A DNA stretch of 10,834 bases from NCBI GenBank assembly GCA_946409885.1, contig CAMJYF010000025.1, positions 1-10,834 of the forward strand, in the 5' to 3' direction. Of this stretch, positions 1 to 6,451 are shown piece after piece. Both the position numbers and the translations under genes were made by a program. The stretch is from an uncultured Clostridia bacterium (GTDB lineage Bacteria > Bacillota > Clostridia > Oscillospirales > Acutalibacteraceae). The first letter of the stretch is position 1. Each line of letters opens with the position of its first letter. The notes under the pieces are model-generated. The model had not been told where the DNA came from. It saw nothing but the letters and a program-made list of their open reading frames with translations, and ran no database searches.

Positions 1-104
1 TTCGGCCGCTTTTTGGCCGCGATTTTATCATAGACCGTTACAATGACGGTGACGGTTGAAATGACCGCGATATACGTCAGCGCGATAGTATACACAGAAT
101 TCAT
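1..104 (-). CDS. DUF1294-like small membrane protein, N-terminal part (runs off window)
   Basis: The frame opens at an ATG at 104 and stays open to the window edge, giving the first 34 residues. A hydrophobic stretch (about residues 4-24, rich in V, I, T and A) is followed by YDKIAAKKRP. A membrane segment followed by a (Y)DKxxAxxxxxR signature is typical of the DUF1294 family, small bacterial integral membrane proteins of unknown function, usually 80-120 aa. Full-length members have a second and third membrane segment, which would lie outside this window. No strong ribosome binding site is visible; the nearest purine run (GGAAG) is about 15 nt upstream. The gene follows the GH5 gene on the same strand after 45 nt, but a hairpin at 132-148 separates them, so co-transcription is uncertain. 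The family call rests on a short fragment. Confidence 0.6.
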   Translation of the reverse strand, partial: MNSVYTIALTYIAVISTVTVIVTVYDKIAAKKRP

Positions 105-131
105 AACGATAACGAATGACTTCCGACTGCA

Positions 132-148
132 ACGGCGCAAGGCGCCGT
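132..148. repeat. Hairpin just after the GH5 stop codon, followed by a decayed heptamer repeat
   Basis: ACGGCGC (132-138) pairs with GCGCCGT (142-148) around an AAG loop, beginning 1 nt past the GH5 stop. On the minus strand it is followed by TGC and then AGTCGGA-AGTC (128-118), resembling the heptamer units in the 4147-4311 element. There is no T-run, so it is not a canonical intrinsic terminator, though it could protect the mRNA 3' end. Confidence 0.5.
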
Positions 149-149
149 G

Positions 150-1625
150 CTACCATTCCACTTTTACGATGCTTTCGCCCTTGCCCGCGTACACCTGCAG
201 GATCAGGCCGTTTCCGGTCCGGTTGAGCTGGTATTTTCTGGTGGCGTACACGGACTTGGGGTCCCTGGGCAGCCAGATGAGGGTGGGGGCCTTGACGGAC
301 GCGCTGCCGGTGTAGGACAGGGTGAACACGCCGTTTTTTCTGTCCCAGCCGTAGCTTTTGATCTCGCCCGCCACCGCCTGGGGGTATGGGCGGGAGAGGA
401 TCTCCATGATCTTGCTGTTCTCCATGCCGTCGAACCAGTGCCAGTAGGTCTGGCTCCAGCGGTTGCGGTCGAATTTGTCGATCAGGTGCTCCAGCGCGGG
501 GTATTTTTCGCCGCCGGGCACCATGCCGCCCCATTCGCCCACCAGTACAGGCACGCCCAGCCTTGCCTGCGTGCGTTCGTGTTCGCCGAAGATGTGGTCC
601 ACCCGGTGCGGGCTGGCTTCGTTGGTCAGGGGCGTATCCACGGTCAGGTCGTAGCCGTGGGGGGCAAAGGCAAAATTGCGTTCCACCCCGCCGTCGGCGC
701 GGGTCAGACGGGGAAAGGAGCAGGGGATGCCCATGTTGGAGTAGTAGCAGTTTTCCGAAAAGATCACGCCCCTGTCCGTCACCCGGCGGATGGCCGCGGC
801 GGCCTGCTGCAAAAACGGATAGTAGCGGGTCATATCAAAGTCATACAGCAGCCCGTTGCCGCTGTCGATGACCGAGTGGTACACCCCGGGATCGTCCGCC
901 ACGGACAGCGCTTTCATTACCTCCCCGGAGAGCGCGTCTTTCATGAGCCGCTTTCTGTTTACACGGGGATGAAACAGAACGGTCCCCACGCCGCTTTTGA
1001 CCAGCTTGCGGAAGATCTTGCCGCCCGGGGTGCCGGGGAAGGGCTCGTTCAGCAGGTCGTATCCCATCACGGCGGGGCAGTCTTTCAGGTAGTCCGCCGT
1101 AAAGGCCAGCATGTCGCAGTAGCTGTCCCGCAGGCCCTTGCCGTTGACAGGTTGGTTCTCCCAGAAAGCGTCAAAGGAGCGCCAGACCGTTTTGCCGAAA
1201 AAGTAGCCCGTCGCCCAGATCAGAAAGGGCTTGCGGCAGTCCGCGGGGCCCAGCACCGCCCACTTGGGCGCGCCGTCGCCCGCGTTGTAGCAATAGTAGC
1301 TGTACAGGTCCTGGTGCCAATCCAGAAACGCGTAAATACCGTGCTTTTCGCACAGGCGCAGCGTTTCCTTCACCCCGTCCAGATACACGGTGTTGTATTT
1401 TCCCTGTTCCGGCTCAATGGCGGCCCAGGTGACCCCCAGCCGCACGATATTCATGCCCCTGGCAGCGATGGCGGCCGCGGTCTCCTCATTCAGCGCGGTG
1501 CGGTAGCGGATCACGCCGTCCTCGTCCGGCAGGCAGTGCTTGTCCACAAAGTTGAGACCGTTGAAGATCCGCTGCCGGCCCTTGTCGTCAATAAAGCGTT
1601 GGCCTTTTACCGATATGCTGTTCAT
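150..1625 (-). CDS. GH5 glycoside hydrolase, endoglycoceramidase-like
   Basis: A 491-aa retaining glycoside hydrolase with a (beta/alpha)8 barrel. The N-terminus has FNGLNFVDKH (21-30) and the conserved barrel Arg (R62 in NIVRLGVTW). WHQD followed by LYS (103-109) and YDLLNEPFPG (189-198, acid/base E194) are hallmarks of the endoglycosylceramidase-related GH5 subfamilies. H323 lies in APHGYD, and the nucleophile is E364 in LVGEWGG. Residues from about 425 to 491 look like the small beta-sandwich that follows the barrel in this group. Known relatives cleave the oligosaccharide-ceramide bond or beta-glucosides of sterols and flavonoids, so the exact substrate is open. No signal peptide is visible, which suggests a cytoplasmic enzyme. 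The start at 1625 is set by GGAGG 8 nt upstream; the frame is open further upstream but overlaps the GH35 gene. It lies 47 nt after the GH35 gene and is probably co-transcribed with it. Confidence 0.85.
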   Translation of the reverse strand: MNSISVKGQRFIDDKGRQRIFNGLNFVDKHCLPDEDGVIRYRTALNEETAAAIAARGMNIVRLGVTWAAIEPEQGKYNTVYLDGVKETLRLCEKHGIYAFLDWHQDLYSYYCYNAGDGAPKWAVLGPADCRKPFLIWATGYFFGKTVWRSFDAFWENQPVNGKGLRDSYCDMLAFTADYLKDCPAVMGYDLLNEPFPGTPGGKIFRKLVKSGVGTVLFHPRVNRKRLMKDALSGEVMKALSVADDPGVYHSVIDSGNGLLYDFDMTRYYPFLQQAAAAIRRVTDRGVIFSENCYYSNMGIPCSFPRLTRADGGVERNFAFAPHGYDLTVDTPLTNEASPHRVDHIFGEHERTQARLGVPVLVGEWGGMVPGGEKYPALEHLIDKFDRNRWSQTYWHWFDGMENSKIMEILSRPYPQAVAGEIKSYGWDRKNGVFTLSYTGSASVKAPTLIWLPRDPKSVYATRKYQLNRTGNGLILQVYAGKGESIVKVEW

Positions 1626-1672
1626 TCTTTTTGCCTCCGTCAGAAACGTATGGTGGGAATGGATCGTTTTTT

Positions 1673-3436
1673 TCAGTTGTCCAGGATCGGGCTGTCGGTC
1701 AGCGTCAGGCGGGGCTTTTTGTAGCCCTCCAGCTCCAGCAGCACGATCTCGTTGCGGCCCGTCTTCAGGAATGGTGCGGGCAGATAGGCCGTGTGCTGCG
1801 GGCCCTTTTCCCAATAGCGGGAAAGGATTCTGCCGTTGACGAAGATCACGCCCTTTTTGAACTGGTCCGTCAGCACGAAGGTGTCCTTCGGCTCGCCCTC
1901 GATGGCGAACACGGTGCGCAGCAGCTGCGGGCGTTTTTTGAATTTCGGGCTGCTCTGGCGGTCGTACTGCACTTCCTCCAGATGCGTCAGGGGCAGGGGA
2001 TAACACTGCCAGTGGTACAGGATCTGGTTGCACAGGCGCACCGGACCGATCAGGCCCTTGCGTTCCGCCCGCATATGGGGACCGTAGTTGGCCCGTCCCA
2101 TGTTTTCCACTAAAATCGTCAGCTTCAGGCCGCCCTCCGGCACCGCCAGCTTGATTTTATTCTTTTTGTCGTTCCGGTACTGGATGCCCGCAAAGGCGCC
2201 GTCCGCGAATACCCAGGCCCTGTCGTGCACGTCCATGACCAGCTCCGCCTTTTCGCGGGGGCCGCGCACCTCGCATTCGTAGCAGATAAAGCCGTAGCCC
2301 TGGCCCAGCTGCTCCATGCTCAGCGGCAGAACGGATTCGGTGGGGGAGGAGAGCGTCGGCAGCAGCGAGAGCAGATCGGCGCACTCGGTAAATTCCATCT
2401 CGCCGTAGGCGTGGGTTTCCGGCTCCGTCACCGCCGCGTCATTGGAAAACCCATAGGACGCCAGCAGCGACTGAAACGCCTTGTATTTGCCGGTCAAACC
2501 GCCGTACTCGTTGATGGGCGCGTCGTCGTCATAGCTGTTCACCGTGGGCTGGTATTCCTCATCGGTACAGTTGGCGCCGTTCATAAAGCCGAAGTTGGTG
2601 CCGCCGTGCATCATATAGATGGAAACGCCCGCGCCGCAGTCCAGCAGCTCCCGCAGGGATTCCGCGGCGTCCGCCATGGTGCGGGTGTGGTGCTTTTCGC
2701 CCCAGTGGTCGAACCAGCCGTTCCAGAATTCCGCGCACATCAGCGGCTTATCCGGCTGGAACTTTTTCAGCGCCGCAAAGTTGGCCCTGGCCCGGGAGCC
2801 GAAATTGACGGTCTTGTAGATCTCCTTCAGGGCGCCGCCGGTCAGCATGCCGTCGCTGCCGCCGTCGGAGGTGAACAGCTCCGCGGACACGATGCCCCGG
2901 GCCCGCAGCCCGGCCGCCAGATGGCGCAGGTACTCCTCGTCGTCGCCGTAGCTGCCGTATTCGTTTTCCACCTGCACCATGATCACGCCGCCGCCCTCGC
3001 CGATCTGGTGCGCCGCGATGATGGGGATCAGCCGGTCGAACCAGCGGTCCACCTTTTCCAGATAGCGCTCATTGGTGCAGCGCAGCTCCATGTCGTCGTA
3101 CCGCAGCAGCCACCAGGGCAGGCCGCCGAACTCCCATTCACTGCAGATATAGGGGCCGGGCCGCACGATGGCGTACATCCCCAGCTCCTCGATCAGGCTG
3201 AGGTAGTCATCAAGGTTCAGGTTGTCCGCAAAGGTGAATTCCCCCTCCCGGGGCTCGTGCAGGTTCCAGGCCACGTAGGTTTCCACTGTGTTGCAGCCGC
3301 AGGCCTTGATTTTCAGCAGCCGGTCCCGCCAGTAGGCCCGGGGCACCCGGAAGTAATGCATGGCCCCGGCGACGACCCGGAATTTTTCGCCTTTTAAATA
3401 AAAATCGGATTTGCTTATCACAAAATCGTTCATCAT
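1673..3436 (-). CDS. GH35 beta-galactosidase
   Basis: A 587-aa retaining beta-galactosidase that releases terminal beta-linked galactose. The GH35 barrel has VVAGAMHYFRVP near the N-terminus (21-32), NTVETYVAWNLHEPREG (49-65), RPGPYICSEWEFGGLPWWL (92-110) and VQVENEYGSYG, with acid/base E159. The nucleophile is E236 in CAEFWNGWFDHWG, and MMHGGTNFGFMNGAN (275-289) closes the barrel. Two galactose-binding-like beta-sandwich regions follow (roughly 390-460 and 505-575, the latter with GVIFVNGR and YWEKGPQHT). The length is normal for compact bacterial GH35 enzymes and there is no signal peptide, so it is probably cytoplasmic. Two ATGs are adjacent (3436 and 3433); AAGGA lies 5 nt before the first and 8 nt before the second, so the second may be the true start. 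It follows the PPTase-like gene after about 16 nt, in one operon. Confidence 0.92.
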   Translation of the reverse strand: MMNDFVISKSDFYLKGEKFRVVAGAMHYFRVPRAYWRDRLLKIKACGCNTVETYVAWNLHEPREGEFTFADNLNLDDYLSLIEELGMYAIVRPGPYICSEWEFGGLPWWLLRYDDMELRCTNERYLEKVDRWFDRLIPIIAAHQIGEGGGVIMVQVENEYGSYGDDEEYLRHLAAGLRARGIVSAELFTSDGGSDGMLTGGALKEIYKTVNFGSRARANFAALKKFQPDKPLMCAEFWNGWFDHWGEKHHTRTMADAAESLRELLDCGAGVSIYMMHGGTNFGFMNGANCTDEEYQPTVNSYDDDAPINEYGGLTGKYKAFQSLLASYGFSNDAAVTEPETHAYGEMEFTECADLLSLLPTLSSPTESVLPLSMEQLGQGYGFICYECEVRGPREKAELVMDVHDRAWVFADGAFAGIQYRNDKKNKIKLAVPEGGLKLTILVENMGRANYGPHMRAERKGLIGPVRLCNQILYHWQCYPLPLTHLEEVQYDRQSSPKFKKRPQLLRTVFAIEGEPKDTFVLTDQFKKGVIFVNGRILSRYWEKGPQHTAYLPAPFLKTGRNEIVLLELEGYKKPRLTLTDSPILDN

Positions 3437-3452
3437 TCGGTTCCTTTCCCTT

Positions 3453-4112
3453 TTATGGGGTTACTTTTTCCACCACGGAGATCGCCAGATTGTCCTCCCG
3501 GTCCACCTTGCAGTAGGCCACCCGGTAGGCGGGGTCGGAGCAGGCGATTTCCGTGCCGTTGTAAATAAATTCCATTTTGTTGATGTTGGCCCGGTAGCCC
3601 CGTCCCGTGGCGCGGAAGTAGGATTCCTTCAGCGAGGAGTACAGGGCGAACATCTTCATCACGTTCTCCTCGTCGCACAGGGGCCGGTTGACCAGCTCCG
3701 CGAAGGAATAGCCGGATTGGGAGTACACCGCCCGCATCTCCGCGTCCGAAAACAACGCCTGGGCCTCGTTGAACGAGAAGGGCCGCACGGGCAGCAGGCA
3801 CGCCCCCACCGGGGCCAGCGACGCAGCGCAGGCCACCGTGTTGCCAAAGGACGCCACGTAGATATGCGCCTTGTAGTTGCCCACCACGCTGCGGAAGTTG
3901 GGGCTGCACAGCAGCTGGAAGGAAAACTCCGGCGCGTCCAGCAGTTCGGAAAGGCACTGCCGCGCCAGAATCTCGCTGCAAAAGGCCGTGGCCCGGTCGC
4001 CGGGGTCGGTCATTTCGTTGATCTTCTCCCTGCGCTTCTCCGACAGCATCGGATAATATCGTTTTGTCTGCTCCAGCGTAAGGGAGTTGATGTTCATTCG
4101 TTTGAAGATCAT
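3453..4112 (-). CDS. Divergent 4'-phosphopantetheinyl transferase (Sfp superfamily), probably altered active site
   Basis: About 219 aa. It aligns without gaps to the core of Sfp-type PPTases, which move phosphopantetheine from CoA to carrier proteins. Numbering from the longest frame (TTG at 4136, 227 aa), HIYVASFGNTVACAAS (91-106) matches the family HxxxSHSGxxVxCA block, VGACLLPVRPF (110-120) matches xGIDIExxxP, and SSLKESYFRATGRG (167-180) matches WxxKESxxKxxGKG. Within these, the metal-binding Asp and Glu of GIDIE are Cys113 and Leu115, the His of SHSG is Ser96, and the Trp and final Lys of the KES block are Ser and Arg. Only the KES glutamate (E171) remains of the three metal ligands. 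The ATG at 4112 is chosen because GGA lies 8 nt upstream and its N-terminus matches Sfp length; ATG at 4097 or TTG at 4136 are alternatives. It is first in an operon with GH35 and GH5, with no carrier protein nearby. Fold call firm, catalytic competence doubtful. Confidence 0.72.
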   Translation of the reverse strand: MIFKRMNINSLTLEQTKRYYPMLSEKRREKINEMTDPGDRATAFCSEILARQCLSELLDAPEFSFQLLCSPNFRSVVGNYKAHIYVASFGNTVACAASLAPVGACLLPVRPFSFNEAQALFSDAEMRAVYSQSGYSFAELVNRPLCDEENVMKMFALYSSLKESYFRATGRGYRANINKMEFIYNGTEIACSDPAYRVAYCKVDREDNLAISVVEKVTP

Positions 4113-4136
4113 GATAGCTGTCCATTTCTTCGGCAA

Positions 4137-4142
4137 ATTGTA
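4137..4142 (-). promoter_or_regulatory. Possible -10 box for the PPTase-GH35-GH5 operon
   Basis: TACAAT on the minus strand ends 24 nt before the chosen ATG at 4112. No convincing -35 lies at the right distance, because that position falls in the left hairpin of the repeat element. It is only a weak candidate; the promoter may lie elsewhere in 4143-4323, or the operon may be read through from the regulator gene. Confidence 0.25.
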
Positions 4143-4146
4143 GTTT

Positions 4147-4311
4147 AGCGAGCTGTTGCTCGCTGAACAGTCGTAAGTCGTGAGTCGTAAGACGTAAGAA
4201 ATTGTTGCTCTGTCAGAATGGAAATCCCTTGCATTTCAACGTAATACAGGAACGCCCGAAGGGCTTCTTACGACTCACGACTTACGACTTGCGACTCGAG
4301 CCAACGGCTCG
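4147..4311. repeat. Inverted hairpin-plus-heptamer repeat element
   Basis: The gene-free spacer 4113-4323 holds a symmetric structure. The left arm (4169-4192) is built of 7-bp units AGTCGTA, AGTCGTG, AGTCGTA and a variant AGACGTA running on to 4196. The right arm (4266-4289) is its perfect 24-bp inverted copy, with one extra unit, AGTCGCA, to 4296. Each arm has a hairpin on its outer side: AGCGAG/CTCGCT (4147-4152 and 4159-4164) on the left, CGAGCC/GGCTCG (4297-4302 and 4306-4311) on the right. A small GCCC/GGGC hairpin (4254-4264) lies between the arms. No ORF is contained. It resembles a non-coding dispersed repeat or MITE-like element, and the right hairpin lies 12 nt past the stop of the WYL regulator gene, where it might also help end transcription. 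Confidence 0.7.
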
Positions 4312-4323
4312 CAAAATCCCCCT

Positions 4324-5325
4324 TCACCGGTACGTCGCCGCGATCCTTTCCGCCTTTTCCTTCACCATTTCCCGCAGGGCGTCGGGGCGGACCACCTCGA
4401 TCTTATCGCCGAACTGCATGATCCACGAAACCAGCCCGTCGTTGATGTTCATCTCCTCCCGCAGCAAAAACCAGCCGTCTTTGGAACGGCGCAGGGCCGC
4501 GTTTTCCCCAAAGCGGTCCACGATCTCCTCAATCAGGTCGGTGCTGCATTTCAGGTCTACCGTCTCCGGCGTGCCGCTGAACATGTTGAAGGTCTTGGAG
4601 GCGTAATCCGCCGAATCAAAGCTGGTCTTGTACTCGCTTACCTCGGAAAAGTGCCGGGCGGGCTCGTCCGTGATCTCCACCTTGTGGATGCGGTCGATGC
4701 GCACATTCATCAGGTTGTCGTATTTGCCGTTGTTGGCCACCAGATAATAGTGGTCGTTGGACCAGATCAGCGCGTAGGGGCTCAGCAGGAACTCCTTGAT
4801 CTCCTCCTGGGCGGTGAATTTCTGGTCCAGCCTGCGGCGGGCGTATTTCAGCCGCACCTTTTTGCCCGCCTTGATGGCGGTATCCAGCGCGTCGATATTG
4901 TAGTAGATCTCCTCGTTGCTGCACTTGTGGCGGTTGTCGATATACACCTGCCGGTGGAGGCGGGCCGCCTGGTCCACGCTGACAAAGCTTTCGATCTTCT
5001 GGATCAGCAGCATGGTCTTGCGCTTGCTGATGAAATCCGCCGCCTGCACCGCGTCCGTCAGCAGGCGTACCTCCGCCGCCTCAAAGGGGCGGGAGGCCAG
5101 GAAGAAGCCGTTCTTCGGCGAGCGGGTCTTGATGATATCCATGCCGTAGTCCGACAGGATCTGCACGTCCTTGTAGATGGATTTCCGTTCGCATTCGATC
5201 CCGTACCGCTCAGACAGCAGGGAAGTCAGCTCCGTGGAATTGAGGATATGCTCCTCATCCGTATACTTTTCAAAGATCTCCTTGAGATACAGCAGCTTGA
5301 GCTTGGCGTCCGGTTTGCCTGCCAT
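4324..5325 (-). CDS. WYL-domain transcriptional regulator
   Basis: 333 aa. Residues about 8-60 form an N-terminal winged helix-turn-helix of the DeoR/HTH_11 kind, with ERKSIYKDVQILSDYG (46-61) as the recognition-helix region. A linker region follows, with DAVQAADFISKRKT (91-104). The WYL domain spans about 140-215, where LSPYALIWSNDHYYLVANN (181-199) carries the degenerate W-Y-L signature and NVRIDRIHKVEI (207-218) its conserved arginine strand. The C-terminal WCX extension runs about 250-325. Such proteins bind DNA and respond to ligands or nucleic acid through the WYL domain; many control nearby genes. The start at 5325 is set by GGAGG 8 nt upstream, although the frame is open to 5394. It is divergent from the riboswitch-controlled ribU and lies upstream of the PPTase-GH35-GH5 operon on the same strand, so either unit could be its target. 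Confidence 0.88.
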   Translation of the reverse strand: MAGKPDAKLKLLYLKEIFEKYTDEEHILNSTELTSLLSERYGIECERKSIYKDVQILSDYGMDIIKTRSPKNGFFLASRPFEAAEVRLLTDAVQAADFISKRKTMLLIQKIESFVSVDQAARLHRQVYIDNRHKCSNEEIYYNIDALDTAIKAGKKVRLKYARRRLDQKFTAQEEIKEFLLSPYALIWSNDHYYLVANNGKYDNLMNVRIDRIHKVEITDEPARHFSEVSEYKTSFDSADYASKTFNMFSGTPETVDLKCSTDLIEEIVDRFGENAALRRSKDGWFLLREEMNINDGLVSWIMQFGDKIEVVRPDALREMVKEKAERIAATYR

Positions 5326-5365
5326 AAAAGGACCCTCCCTATACATTTTTTGGTACCCTGAGCCT

Positions 5366-5394
5366 ATTATACAAAAAAAGTCTTGACAAATCAA
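5366..5394 (-). promoter_or_regulatory. Promoter of the WYL regulator gene
   Basis: On the minus strand, TTGATT (5394-5389) and TATAAT (5371-5366) are separated by 17 nt, close to sigma-A consensus. The expected start near 5359 gives a leader of about 34 nt before the ATG at 5325. Its -35 box directly abuts that of the divergent ribU promoter. Confidence 0.65.
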
Positions 5395-5410
5395 CAGGTA
5401 ATGCTATAAT
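5383..5410 (+). promoter_or_regulatory. Promoter of the FMN riboswitch-ribU transcript
   Basis: A consensus TTGACA (5383-5388) and TATAAT (5405-5410) have a 16-nt spacer, and TG at 5402-5403 makes an extended -10. Transcription would start near 5417, a few bases before the first riboswitch stem. Confidence 0.85.
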
Positions 5411-5423
5411 TATTACGAAAAAT

Positions 5424-5537
<114 letters not shown>

Positions 5538-5561
5538 GGCGGTTTTTGATTCAGCTATCAG

Positions 5562-5589
5562 CGCCCCCGATCGTTTCGAGGGCGTTTTT
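5562..5589 (+). terminator. Riboswitch-controlled intrinsic terminator
   Basis: CGCCC (5562-5566) pairs with GGGCG (5580-5584), extended inward by CGA/TCG across one mismatch, and is followed by TTTTT (5585-5589). It lies between the aptamer and ribU, 27 nt before the ATG, and is the expected expression platform. I could not resolve an antiterminator pairing by eye. Confidence 0.8.
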
Positions 5590-5616
5590 CTATTATTGTC
5601 CGGGAGGAAAGAAACA

Positions 5617-6297
5617 ATGGAAAAAAAGAAAGTCAATGACAATCTCGGTAAGCTGATCAGTATGGGAATGCTGGCCGCGCTGGCGGTGGCCGCGGATATT
5701 TTTCTCCGCGTCCCGGGGATCGGCGGTTTTCTGACCTATGAGCCGAAGGATGTGATCCTGACGATCGGCGGTTTTATTTTCGGTCCCATTTCCGGTATCG
5801 TGATGTCGTTGGTCGTCTGTGTGATCGAAACGGTCACGGTCAGCACCACCGGTATCATCGGGTTGCTGATGAACTTCCTGTCTTCATCCGTATTTGTGGG
5901 CGTCAGCGCTGTAATCTATCAACGCAGAAAGACTCTTTCCCGCGCGGTGATCGGCCTGATCGCGGGCGCCTTCTCCATGCTGGCCATCATGCTGCTTTGG
6001 AATTACATTGTCACCCCTGTTTTTATGGGCGTTCCCAGGGCGGAAGTGCTGAAGCTTTTCCTGCCTTTGCTGATTCCCTTCAATCTGTTAAAGGCGTTCC
6101 TCAACGCGGCCCTTACCCTTTTCCTGTACAAGGGCGTTGTAACGGCGCTGAGAAAGACCCATCTGATCCCTGAACGGGAATCCAACGACGGCGGCAATAA
6201 AAAGAACAATACCATTCTCATCGTGGCTATCTCCGCCCTTGTTGCGATCACCCTTGTGCTGGTGCTGTTGATTTTTGCCGGCATCCTATCGTTCTGA
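5617..6297 (+). CDS. ribU: Riboflavin ECF transporter substrate-binding (S) component RibU
   Basis: A 226-aa integral membrane protein. The S component binds riboflavin and works with the shared ECF energizing module (EcfA, EcfA' and EcfT), which is not encoded here. Hydrophobic segments fall at roughly 14-30, 46-70, 82-101, 109-134 and 146-172, with LTYEPKDVILTIGGFIFGP (39-57) and LLMNFLSSSVFVG (83-95) typical of RibU. After a polar linker (about 179-197) a further membrane segment spans about 198-224; this C-terminal extension is not usual for the family, whose members are mostly near 190-200 aa. The start at 5617 is set by GGGAGGAAAG upstream; the frame is open back through the riboswitch but would be non-coding RNA there. 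The FMN riboswitch directly in front strongly supports riboflavin as the substrate. Confidence 0.92.
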   Translation: MEKKKVNDNLGKLISMGMLAALAVAADIFLRVPGIGGFLTYEPKDVILTIGGFIFGPISGIVMSLVVCVIETVTVSTTGIIGLLMNFLSSSVFVGVSAVIYQRRKTLSRAVIGLIAGAFSMLAIMLLWNYIVTPVFMGVPRAEVLKLFLPLLIPFNLLKAFLNAALTLFLYKGVVTALRKTHLIPERESNDGGNKKNNTILIVAISALVAITLVLVLLIFAGILSF

Positions 6298-6323
6298 TCT
6301 CCTTGTCAGGGATCTCTCCTGTA

Positions 6324-6348
6324 GGGGCGGGCACTGACCGCCCGCCCC
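6324..6348. repeat. GC-rich palindrome after ribU
   Basis: GGGGCGGGC (6324-6332) pairs perfectly with GCCCGCCCC (6340-6348) around a 7-nt loop, 26 nt past the ribU stop. No T-run follows, so it is not a canonical terminator. The form, GTAGGGGCG at one end followed by a perfect GC stem, resembles dispersed palindromic repeats often seen between genes in clostridial genomes; that comparison is from memory. Confidence 0.55.
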
Positions 6349-6399
6349 CAGATCTGTTGAAGCCAAATCCTATCAGTATCCGTGAGGAACCAACAGATA

Positions 6400-6437
6400 A
6401 GCGAACCCCGGGCGTCCGTTGGCGTCCGGGGTTCGCT
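6400..6437. terminator. Strong hairpin between convergent ribU and the ligase operon
   Basis: AGCGAACCCCGG (6400-6411) pairs perfectly with CCGGGGTTCGCT (6426-6437), and pairing continues inward with wobbles to a 4-nt loop. It begins 14 nt past the stop of the 80-aa gene on the minus strand and could end transcription from both sides. The tail on either strand is poor in T (TTATCTGTTGG on the minus side), so termination is plausible but not certain. Confidence 0.55.
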
Positions 6438-6451
6438 GCTGTGCCGCGGAT

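Noticed and set aside
147..1724. Long plus-strand open frame opposite the GH5 gene
   Set aside because: Its translation is a low-complexity mix rich in V, A, G, H and Q with no family features. The opposite strand encodes a complete GH5 enzyme with all catalytic motifs; GC-rich codon use creates the mirror frame.
1626..2033. N-terminal extension of the GH5 protein
   Set aside because: The open frame overlaps the end of GH35 on the same strand and has no GH5 similarity; GGAGG sits 8 nt before the ATG at 1625.
2225..3397. Long plus-strand open frame opposite the GH35 gene
   Set aside because: Same mirror effect; no ribosome site, no recognisable domains, and fully covered by a well-supported GH35 gene.
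4169..4296. Heptamer arrays as a CRISPR array
   Set aside because: Units are 7 bp in direct tandem without spacers, and the arms are inverted; no cas genes are present.
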